NCBI GenBank assembly: GCA_003533825.1
Contig: DQCG01000105.1
Span: forward strand, 2,422 to 7,695
Reading direction: 5' to 3'
Length of the DNA: 5,274 nt
DNA from: Phycisphaerales bacterium
GTDB taxonomy: Bacteria; Planctomycetota; Phycisphaerae; Sedimentisphaerales; Anaerobacaceae
Of the stretch, positions 1-5,274 are shown one piece after another. The notes beneath the pieces are model-generated. The model had not been told where the DNA came from, searched no databases, and saw only the letters and a list, made by a program, of their open reading frames with translations. Position 1 is the stretch's first letter, and each line of letters begins with the position of its first letter. The translations under genes were made by a program, and so were the position numbers.

Positions 1-245
1 GCCGGCCAGGTCACGTAGAAGCTCGTCAGCCGGGTTCCGCCCGCAGCAAGACGGTCAAGGTTCGGCGTCTTGATTTCAGTACCGCCGTAGCATCCCAAGT
101 CGTTATAACCCTGATCGTCGGAAACAATAAGAACAATGTTGGGCGGGCGTTTACCAGCGAGCCGTTCTGGATTAATCGCACACCCGGGCAGAGACAGCGC
201 TGCCAGCCCGAGACCCGCAGCTTTCAGAAATTTGCGTCGATTCAT
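1..245 (-). CDS. Sulfatase (arylsulfatase-like, S1 family), N-terminal fragment
   Basis: Partial gene: 81 complete codons plus two bases before the window ends. Sulfatases of this family hydrolyse sulfate esters, here probably of polysaccharides, in the periplasm or at the cell surface. The N-terminus MNRRKFLKAAG followed by a hydrophobic stretch is a twin-arginine (Tat)-type signal. It ends in LPGC (Cys22), a near-match to a lipobox, so the product may be a Tat-exported lipoprotein. The mature part shows NIVLIVSDDQGYNDLGCYGG (residues 36-55), with the Asp pair D43-D44 of the metal site, then KTPNLDRLAAGGTRLTSFY and VTWPA. In the family this is followed directly by C/S-x-P-S-R, whose Cys or Ser is converted to formylglycine. 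That motif lies just outside the window. The start at 245 is preferred over an in-frame ATG at 257-255 because the purine-rich site at 262-258 overlaps the latter. It is transcribed divergently from the large plus-strand gene. Family call sure; substrate unknown. Confidence 0.93.
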   Translation of the reverse strand, partial: MNRRKFLKAAGLGLAALSLPGCAINPERLAGKRPPNIVLIVSDDQGYNDLGCYGGTEIKTPNLDRLAAGGTRLTSFYVTWP

Positions 246-256
246 TATATGATTCA

Positions 257-262
257 TCCTTC
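257..262 (-). promoter_or_regulatory. Ribosome binding site of the sulfatase gene
   Basis: On the minus strand GAAGGA lies 11 bases upstream of the ATG at 245-243. It overlaps the in-frame ATG at 257-255, so it cannot serve that start and supports the downstream one (MNRRKFLK). The spacing is somewhat long. Confidence 0.55.
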
Positions 263-283
263 AATTATTTAAAAGTTCTGCAA

Positions 284-312
284 ATAGTATCCTTGCGGAA
301 CGAAGCGTTCAA
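284..312 (-). promoter_or_regulatory. Putative sigma70-like promoter for the sulfatase gene
   Basis: Read on the minus strand, TTGAAC (312-307) and TACTAT (289-284) are separated by exactly 17 bases. Each box matches the TTGACA/TATAAT consensus at 4 of 6 positions. Transcription would begin near 277, giving a leader of about 30 nt before the sulfatase start. The end of the spacer and the first two bases of the -10 box fall in the 9-base element GCAAGGATA, which also occurs in the opposing promoter. Prediction from sequence only. Confidence 0.5.
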
Positions 313-349
313 GCTCTTTTCGTGTATTTCAATTGACTCAGCAAGGATA
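288..349. repeat. 9-bp inverted repeat shared by both divergent promoters
   Basis: TATCCTTGC at 288-296 is the exact reverse complement of GCAAGGATA at 341-349, with 44 bases between the arms and 53 bp centre to centre, close to five helical turns. Each arm lies inside one of the two predicted promoters and reads GCAAGGATA in that promoter's own direction of transcription. This fits a pair of operator or activator sites serving both genes. A chance 9-bp match within about 240 bases of intergenic DNA is not negligible (roughly one in ten by simple counting), so the regulatory role is inference. Confidence 0.45.
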
Positions 350-361
350 TGGTGGTAAAAT
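333..361 (+). promoter_or_regulatory. Putative sigma70-like promoter for the large secreted protein
   Basis: TTGACT (333-338) and TAAAAT (356-361) are separated by 17 bases. Each matches the sigma70 consensus at 5 of 6 positions, the best promoter match in the intergenic region. Transcription would start near 368, leaving an untranslated leader of about 130 nt before the ATG at 497. The spacer carries GCAAGGATA at 341-349. The two opposing -35 boxes are only 20 bases apart (313-332), so the polymerases would compete or be jointly controlled. Confidence 0.6.
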
Positions 362-392
362 AGATAAAGATTCGGTACTGAGTTGTAAAAAC

Positions 393-421
393 CCTCATGG
401 TCGATGATCGCGACTTTGAGG
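393..421 (+). promoter_or_regulatory. Hairpin in the 5' leader of the large gene
   Basis: CCTCA (393-397) pairs with TGAGG (417-421). After one T-T mismatch, GGTCG (399-403) pairs with CGACT (411-415), including one G-U pair, leaving a 7-base loop. It lies about 25 nt after the predicted transcription start and 75 nt before the start codon. On the minus strand it would be followed by five Ts (391-387), resembling an intrinsic terminator against antisense transcription. The G-U pair becomes a C-A mismatch there, however, so that reading is weaker. It matches no riboswitch class that I recognise. Confidence 0.35.
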
Positions 422-439
422 CTGGAAGGTTATTTAAAA

Positions 440-454
440 ACCGCGGTCACCGGT
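440..454. repeat. Overlapping short palindromes in the leader
   Basis: ACCGCGGT (440-447) and ACCGGT (449-454) are perfect palindromes separated by one base, and GGTCACC (446-452) between them is also dyad-symmetric. The cluster could be a protein site or a small leader structure; CACCG at 448-452 can also pair with CGGTG at 469-473. No function is assigned. Short palindromes of this length are common. Confidence 0.25.
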
Positions 455-478
455 CTATGCTGTGGCAGCGGTGGCGAT

Positions 479-483
479 GGAGG
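479..483 (+). promoter_or_regulatory. Ribosome binding site of the large gene
   Basis: GGAGG ends 13 bases before the ATG at 497, longer than the usual 5-9. It is the only good Shine-Dalgarno match nearby and supports the 497 start over an in-frame ATG at 404, which has none. Confidence 0.45.
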
Positions 484-496
484 CAGAATATACGCC

Positions 497-3400
497 ATGT
501 CTTTGAAAGTCTCTTTTCTATCCTTGATTCTGGTTATATTTTTAGCTTTTTCTGCCTTGCCGGCGGAAAATTCCGGCAACTTGACATTGGTAATAAATGA
601 GTTGATGGCAAACAACGCCGGCTCGGTCCGCGACCAGAACGGCAACGAAGACGACTGGATCGAGATTTATAACACCGGTAATACAACCGTTAATATCGGA
701 GGTATGTATCTGACGGATAATCATTCGGCTGCCAACGGATGGCGTGTGCCCGATAATAATCCGGCTGTAACCACTATTGCCCCAAAAGGCTTTTTGCTAA
801 TCTGGGCCGACGGCGAGACGAACGAGGGTACGCTGCACGCCGGTTTCAAACTTGGTTCCGACGGCGAGAATATCCGTTTGCTTGCCTCCGACGGCAAAAC
901 TCTGATCGACGAGTTGACTTTTGGCTCGCAGGCCGAAGACTGCTCCTACGGCCGGCAGCCCGACGGCAGCGAAAACTGGCAGTCTCTCGCCGCTCCAACG
1001 CCGGGCAAATCCAACTCGTCGGCGCCCATTTCCGTCATTATTACGGAGATTATGTACCATCCATATCATCCGGTTCCCGGCGTAGAGGATATTCGACAGG
1101 AATATATCGAACTTTTCAACGGCGGATCCGAATCTGTCAGCCTTTCGGGCTGGAAAATAAGCAATGGTGTGGATTTTGCGTTTCCCGATGTGACCCTTGA
1201 TACGGGCAAATACCTCATCGTGGCCGCGGACATCGATATTATCAAGGCCATGTACCCGTGGGTAAGTAATATTGTCGGCGGCTGGACGGGCCGGCTGAGC
1301 AACAGCGGCGAGTCGATTCAGATTCTTGACGACACGGGCGTGCAGATCGACAGGATTCGCTACTCCGACGAGGGCGAATGGGCAGTGCGCGAGTTGGGGC
1401 CGGAAGATTACACCCATCGCGGGTGGCTCTGGTCGAATCAGCACGATGGCGGCGGCAGCTCGCTGGAGTTAATCAACGCCGGGATGCCGAACGAGTACGG
1501 CCGCAACTGGGCCGCCAGTACAATTAACGGCGGAACGCCGGGAGTGGTTAATTCCGTAGCTGATAACGATACAGCACCGCTTATCCTCGAAGCAATACAC
1601 TGGCCGATTATCCCGGGTTCCGACGACGCAGTGACAGTATCAGCACGCATTCTGGATGAACCTAAGAACCGCAGCACTGCAGCATTACACTTTCGCAGAG
1701 ACGGCGATAACAACTTCAATACCTTAATGATGCATGACGATGGTCGGCACGATGACGACGAAGCCGACGACGGTATCTATGCAGCCCGAATCCCCGCACA
1801 ATTCGACGGCACGATTATCGAATTCTATATCGAAGCAGCCGATTCCGGCGCCAATTTCCGTACATGGCCTGCCCCCGACATAGTTGACGGAACACTCGAG
1901 CAGGTAACAAACGCACTTTACCAGGTGAACGATTCGGCAGCCGCGAAAAAAGCATGGGTCCCCGGCAGCCAGCCGGTTTATTATCTGATAATGACCGAAA
2001 AAGAGCTGGCAGAGCTCGAAGACATAGGGGACAGAAGCTATAGCGGAAATCTTTTCGCCGCCGAGCCGATGAGTAATGCTCAGATGAACGCAACATTCGT
2101 GAGCGTAGACGGCGTGTACACGGAAATCCGCTATAATGTCGGCGTTCGCAACCGCGGCAACCGCAAGCGGGCCGATCCGCCGATGTGCTATCACATCAAT
2201 TTCCCCAGCGATGATTCGTGGAAGAACGTCACGGCACTGAACATCAACAGCAAATACCCGCACCTTGAGCTGATGGGCAGTGTAATCTACCAGATGGCGG
2301 GACTGCCGGCGGCGGACGTGCGCATCATCCAGCTCCGGGTAAACGGGCAAAACCTCGCCGAAAGCGACTACAGCCGTACCTACGGTTCGTACTCCACCCT
2401 GGAAGTATTCGACAGTGACTGGGCAAAAAATCATTTCCCGGACGAGGATGCCGGCAATCTCTATCGCTGCACTTACTACGAAGACGGCTCTCACCCGCGG
2501 ACCGTTGCCGACCTCGACTACAAAAAAAGCCCCGGCCAAACCCCTAATCCCGACGATTACCGAGACAACTACATCAAGAAAACAAACGAGGCGGAAGATG
2601 ACTGGTCTGACCTGTTCACTCTGATCGACAAACTCAACAACGATGATATTACGGATGACCGCTTTGTCACCGAGGTCGGACGGGTTACCAATCTCGAGCA
2701 ATGGATACGATTTCTGGCCGTCGATGCGCTGGCGGGTAATCGGGAAGGCGGCCTTACCTCCGGGTCCGGCGACGACTACGCGATGTATCGAGGCGTAGAA
2801 GATCCCCGGTTCTGGCTGGTTGGCCACGATCTCGACACCCTGCTCGGCCAGGGCGACCACGACTACCAACCGCAGCGTAACATCTTCGTCTATGCGGGCA
2901 TTGACGGTCTTGAGCGACTTCTTAATCATCCCGGCGTCATCCGGCTCTACTATCGCCAGTACAAGGAACTGGCTGAGACGGTCTTTGCGAAAGAGAATAT
3001 TTTCCCGCTGGTCGACCGCCTCCTCGGCGACTGGGTGCCGAGTTCGGAGATCGAGGGTCAGCGGGGAATCAAGCAGTTCATAATCGACCGCACGAACAGT
3101 ATTCTTTACGGAGGCTATCCCGACGCAGGCGATGAACCACAGATTCCGCAGCAGTTCGCAATCAACAGCAACCTGCCTGTGGTCAACGGCTTCCATAGCA
3201 CCAACATACCAGTTACGAACCTCGAAGGAACCGCCAATGCAATCGACACGCAATCGGTCTCCGTCAACGGCCGGTTGGTCGCCGAATCCGACTTCTCTCA
3301 GAAAAACGGCACATGGTCCTTTCGTGGCGTATTCCTCAATCCCGGCATCAATAGAATTATCGTTCAGGCTTTCGACGGCCCCAACGGTACGGGTAACCAG

Positions 3401-5274
3401 GTCGACGGCGGATATATCGACGTCTGGTACGACACCGGCTCGACCAGCAATTTTCCCAATAACAGCGGCGGCACCGGCTGGCTCCCTCCAAAAACGGAAA
3501 ATATCACCCCCAATCTAATCGTTCGCGACAGTTATCTACCCGGCATACCCATCCTTGTGCGAGTGGAGCTTCTGAACGATGACGGCACAATCAATCGTAA
3601 TCTCTGGGACACCGAGGCGAAACTCTCGGTCGCCGACAATTCGAACATCAGATTGTCCACCGACCGCGTCACGATGTATAACGGCCTCGGCAGCGCGCTG
3701 GTCGGCTTTGACGGCACCGGCGATTTCACCCTCAGCGTCGAGGTCAACGGTACCAGCACAAGCAAGGCCCTGGCCGACTGGAGCGGCGAACCAATTAAGA
3801 GGGAATCCGGAAACGTAGCCAGGTCACAGACGTGGAGCGGTATTTATCATATCACCGGTGGTGACTTCACGATTTCCCACGGTGCGGTGCTGACGCTGAA
3901 TCCCGGAACACTCGTCCTCATCGACGGCGTATCCTCCGGCAGCAACGGCACCGATATCGACGTTGCCGGGTCCATTCAGTCGCTCGGCACGGCCGACTCG
4001 CCGGTGACCATCACGGCATACACTCCCGGCAAAAACTGGGGCGAACTGCACCATCAAAACGCAGCGACGTCAACCTTCCTCTACACGAATATTACGCAGG
4101 CCGGACACTCACCGAGAGTCGGCCACTCGAATTCCGGCCCCACCATCCGGGCATCGGGTACAACGTTTGTCTTCGAATACTGTTCGCTGACCGACAACGC
4201 AGGCAAAATCGGTCATGTCACCTCCGGCTGCGACTTGTCATTCCGGAATTGCCTCTTCGCCCGCTCCGTCATGGGGCCGGAGATATCAGGCACGGCACTG
4301 CTTTTCGAGAATAGCTGGATCACGGATATGCACGCCAACGACGACGCCGACGGCATCTACATACACGGCCAGCAGTCCGGGCAGCAGTGCACATTATTCA
4401 ACGGTGTCGCAGCGAACATTGACGACGACGGCATCGACACGCTCGGCTCCGAAGTCACAATCCAGGATTTCATCGTCCGCGACTGCAAGGACAAGGGTAT
4501 CAGCGTTTACGGCGGCGAGGTGGATATCAATTATTGCCTTATCGTCGAGAACAACAAGGCGCCCGAAGACCCTACAATCGCCACCATCGCGACCAAGACG
4601 GTCAACGGCGCTACCGCCGTCGTCAACATCGACCACACAACAATAGTGACCGACAAGGCGCCGGGACATCGTGACGTCGGCATCCAGTCCCACAACAAGT
4701 ACGGCGTCACAAGCGGCACCATTATTTACAACGTGACCAACTCGATAATCGACGCCACCGACCCGGTCGACGTCCAGAGTCCGTACATCGAATCCGATAT
4801 TCACATCAGCTACTCCGACATATTCGGCGAACCCTGGCCGGGCACCGGCAACCTCAACACAAACCCGATGTTTGCCGACCAGGCAAATCACGACTACCGT
4901 CTCGCCGAGACGTCGCCGTGTATAAACGCGGGAGATCCAGCCGCCGATCCGGATCCGGATTCGACCGTCACCGACCAGGGTTATACATGGTTCGAGAGAG
5001 CACAGATTGACCTGCCTGAAGGCTCGCTCTCAGATGACACCGTCTGGGCGCCGCATGAAGGTCCATACCGCGTCACCGGCGAGCTGACCGTCCCGCCGGG
5101 CGCCGTTTTGACCATTCTGCCCGGCACGACAGTCTTTTTCGACCCGGATGCAAAAATGGATATCAAGGGCCTCCTTATCGCCGAGGGCACAGAATACGAG
5201 CAGATTCGATTCACTCGTACGCCCGAAGCAGGCGGCACTTGGGACGGCCTCCAGTTCGTAAACACGATGCAGGA
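497..5274 (+). CDS. Giant secreted lamin-tail / CotH / beta-helix protein (3'-truncated)
   Basis: One open frame of 1592 complete codons runs off the right edge; the C-terminus and any surface anchor are not visible. The start at 497 places a hydrophobic signal peptide at the very N-terminus (residues 1-23, SLILVIFLAFSALPA then ENS). An in-frame ATG at 404 would put 31 mostly non-hydrophobic residues before it. Modules in order: lamin-tail domains (about 31-174 and 177-354); Ig/FN3-like sandwich (361-458) with acidic loop HDDGRHDDDEADDGIY at 413-428; CotH-like domain (about 493-875); two beta-sandwich modules (about 876-985 and 1000-1105); right-handed beta-helix (about 1112-1481); and the start of a second helix module (1516 on). 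The protein is rich in Asp, Asn and Gly, as is common in secreted multidomain proteins. It is probably exported and may act at the cell surface. Its role is unknown; adhesion, polysaccharide handling or scaffold function are all possible. The divergent sulfatase suggests sulfated glycans. Architecture is confident, function is not. Confidence 0.93.
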   Translation, partial: MSLKVSFLSLILVIFLAFSALPAENSGNLTLVINELMANNAGSVRDQNGNEDDWIEIYNTGNTTVNIGGMYLTDNHSAANGWRVPDNNPAVTTIAPKGFLLIWADGETNEGTLHAGFKLGSDGENIRLLASDGKTLIDELTFGSQAEDCSYGRQPDGSENWQSLAAPTPGKSNSSAPISVIITEIMYHPYHPVPGVEDIRQEYIELFNGGSESVSLSGWKISNGVDFAFPDVTLDTGKYLIVAADIDIIKAMYPWVSNIVGGWTGRLSNSGESIQILDDTGVQIDRIRYSDEGEWAVRELGPEDYTHRGWLWSNQHDGGGSSLELINAGMPNEYGRNWAASTINGGTPGVVNSVADNDTAPLILEAIHWPIIPGSDDAVTVSARILDEPKNRSTAALHFRRDGDNNFNTLMMHDDGRHDDDEADDGIYAARIPAQFDGTIIEFYIEAADSGANFRTWPAPDIVDGTLEQVTNALYQVNDSAAAKKAWVPGSQPVYYLIMTEKELAELEDIGDRSYSGNLFAAEPMSNAQMNATFVSVDGVYTEIRYNVGVRNRGNRKRADPPMCYHINFPSDDSWKNVTALNINSKYPHLELMGSVIYQMAGLPAADVRIIQLRVNGQNLAESDYSRTYGSYSTLEVFDSDWAKNHFPDEDAGNLYRCTYYEDGSHPRTVADLDYKKSPGQTPNPDDYRDNYIKKTNEAEDDWSDLFTLIDKLNNDDITDDRFVTEVGRVTNLEQWIRFLAVDALAGNREGGLTSGSGDDYAMYRGVEDPRFWLVGHDLDTLLGQGDHDYQPQRNIFVYAGIDGLERLLNHPGVIRLYYRQYKELAETVFAKENIFPLVDRLLGDWVPSSEIEGQRGIKQFIIDRTNSILYGGYPDAGDEPQIPQQFAINSNLPVVNGFHSTNIPVTNLEGTANAIDTQSVSVNGRLVAESDFSQKNGTWSFRGVFLNPGINRIIVQAFDGPNGTGNQVDGGYIDVWYDTGSTSNFPNNSGGTGWLPPKTENITPNLIVRDSYLPGIPILVRVELLNDDGTINRNLWDTEAKLSVADNSNIRLSTDRVTMYNGLGSALVGFDGTGDFTLSVEVNGTSTSKALADWSGEPIKRESGNVARSQTWSGIYHITGGDFTISHGAVLTLNPGTLVLIDGVSSGSNGTDIDVAGSIQSLGTADSPVTITAYTPGKNWGELHHQNAATSTFLYTNITQAGHSPRVGHSNSGPTIRASGTTFVFEYCSLTDNAGKIGHVTSGCDLSFRNCLFARSVMGPEISGTALLFENSWITDMHANDDADGIYIHGQQSGQQCTLFNGVAANIDDDGIDTLGSEVTIQDFIVRDCKDKGISVYGGEVDINYCLIVENNKAPEDPTIATIATKTVNGATAVVNIDHTTIVTDKAPGHRDVGIQSHNKYGVTSGTIIYNVTNSIIDATDPVDVQSPYIESDIHISYSDIFGEPWPGTGNLNTNPMFADQANHDYRLAETSPCINAGDPAADPDPDSTVTDQGYTWFERAQIDLPEGSLSDDTVWAPHEGPYRVTGELTVPPGAVLTILPGTTVFFDPDAKMDIKGLLIAEGTEYEQIRFTRTPEAGGTWDGLQFVNTMQ
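587..1558 (+). other. Tandem lamin-tail domains (residues 31-354)
   Basis: Copy 1 (about residues 31-174) opens with LVINELMANNAG and continues DDWIEIYNTGNTTVNIGG, the family's typical first strands. It ends near TPGKSNSS. Copy 2 (about 177-354) opens with VIITEIMYHP, continues EYIELFNGGSESVSLSGWKI and ends at NGGTPGVVNS. Both closing motifs (TPGK.NS and GTPGVVNS) are usual ends of bacterial lamin-tail domains. These Ig-fold modules occur in many secreted bacterial proteins, often beside nucleases or CotH, and are thought to mediate binding; the ligand here cannot be read from sequence. The two copies are diverged, not a recent duplication. Confidence 0.85.
1973..3121 (+). other. CotH-kinase-like domain (about residues 493-875)
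   Basis: CotH proteins are atypical protein kinases first known from Bacillus spore coats. Family landmarks visible here: VRNRGNRKR (550-558), matching the family's R..G...R segment; LNINSKYPHLELMGSVIYQM (581-600), matching the usual LN....D....R..L region; YGSYSTLEVFDSDW (629-642), matching the G.Y...E strand; and WIRFLAVDALAGN (736-748), followed by DDYAMYRGVEDPRFWLVGHD and then LD (759-780). D778 of HDLD is the expected metal-binding Asp. The Asp usually found shortly after the ALxxN segment is replaced by Glu (GNREGG, E750), so catalytic activity is uncertain. The helical tail (LERLLNHPGVIRLYYRQYKE and onward) is typical. The domain call is firm; kinase activity is not demonstrated. Confidence 0.85.
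3122..3811 (+). other. Two beta-sandwich (Ig-like) modules between CotH and beta-helix
   Basis: The first (about residues 876-985) contains VSVNGRLV (921-928), then GTWSFRGVFLNPGINRIIVQ and AFDGPNG, a pattern typical of bacterial Ig-like repeats that follow CotH domains. A Gly/Asn/Pro linker (NNSGGTGWLPPKTEN) follows. The second (about 1000-1105) contains NLIVRDSYLPGIPILVRVEL and later GDFTLSVEVNGTSTSKAL, resembling an invasin-type Ig fold. These are probably spacers or binding modules. Exact families cannot be assigned without a profile search. Confidence 0.6.
3830..4939 (+). other. Right-handed parallel beta-helix module (about residues 1112-1481)
   Basis: The module opens with a cap-like segment (WSGIYHITGGDFTISHGAVL and TLNPGTLVLIDG) that planctomycetal beta-helix proteins commonly use, then runs through coils of about 22-26 residues. 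Turn positions repeat as ADGIYIHG (1284-1291), DDGIDTLG (1310-1317) and DKGISVYG (1332-1339). It closes with NTNPMFADQANHDYRL and SPCINAGDP (Cys1475), the characteristic end of such helices. The fold is shared by pectate lyases, polygalacturonases and many adhesins, so the fold alone does not give an activity. No specific lyase or hydrolase family is recognised. Confidence 0.8.
5042..5274 (+). repeat. Second copy of the beta-helix cap module (partial)
   Basis: Residues 1516 onward (VWAPHEGPYRVTGELTVPPG, then AVLTILPGTTVFFD) repeat the plan of residues 1112-1145 (TWSGIYHITGGDFTISHG, then AVLTLNPGTLVLID). The shared core is GAVLT followed by L/I, any residue, PGT and V. The copies are about 405 residues apart. 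The downstream strands VTITAYTPGKNWGEL in copy 1 and IRFTRTPEAGGTWDGLQF in copy 2 also correspond. A second beta-helix module therefore begins here and continues past the window. The nucleotide sequences have diverged, so this is an old duplication. Confidence 0.7.

Noticed and set aside
387..421. Intrinsic terminator on the minus strand (hairpin followed by five Ts)
   Set aside because: No minus-strand gene ends here and the stem is interrupted by two mismatches on that strand. It is listed only as a leader hairpin.
404..496. Alternative in-frame ATG at 404 for the large gene
   Set aside because: It would add 31 residues before the signal peptide, has no Shine-Dalgarno match and begins inside the leader hairpin loop. 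The ATG at 497 gives a canonical signal peptide.
397..600. Small plus-strand open frame of 67 codons upstream of and overlapping the large gene
   Set aside because: It has no ribosome binding site and no recognisable features, and its second half is an out-of-frame reading of the signal-peptide region of the large gene.
1724..3253. 509-codon open frame on the minus strand, and other long antisense frames (797-1444, 4394-4891)
   Set aside because: They lie opposite the large plus-strand gene, whose frame shows recognisable lamin-tail, CotH and beta-helix motifs throughout. The antisense products are Val-rich because GAC (Asp) codons read as GTC on the other strand, and they show no known motif.
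1..5274. CRISPR arrays, tRNA or rRNA genes, insertion sequences, attachment sites
   Set aside because: No direct-repeat array, RNA-gene motif, transposase-like frame or terminal inverted repeats were seen. Almost all of the window is accounted for by two protein genes and their shared regulatory region.

Overview
The window looks like a fragment of a planctomycetal chromosome, most likely from the Phycisphaerae/Sedimentisphaerales side of the phylum. This is a judgement from protein style: a twin-arginine sulfatase beginning MNRRKFLKAAG, and a very large secreted protein combining lamin-tail, CotH and beta-helix modules. No marker gene is present to fix the taxonomy. Verrucomicrobiota or Lentisphaerota remain possible.

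Layout. Positions 1-245 (minus strand) hold the 5' end of a sulfatase gene, cut by the window edge just before its expected catalytic Cys/Ser motif. Positions 246-496 are a divergent intergenic region. It holds a sigma70-like promoter for each gene, back to back, and both promoters contain the same 9-base element in or at the end of the spacer. A leader of about 130 nt with a hairpin precedes the plus-strand gene. From 497 to the right edge (5274) one uninterrupted plus-strand reading frame runs for 1592 codons with no stop, so the gene is 3'-truncated. All other long open frames, including a 509-codon antisense one, are shadows of it.

The large protein reads, in order: signal peptide, two lamin-tail domains, an Ig/FN3-like sandwich with an acidic loop, a CotH-kinase-like domain, two further beta-sandwich modules, a right-handed parallel beta-helix, and the start of a second beta-helix module whose N-terminal cap repeats the first.

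How they may work together. Both products carry export signals, and the genes share a control region. A plausible reading is a co-regulated pair for use of, or attachment to, sulfated polysaccharide, with the sulfatase removing sulfate esters and the large protein acting as a surface scaffold, binding or modifying factor. The pairing and promoter layout are visible in the sequence. The shared function is inference.
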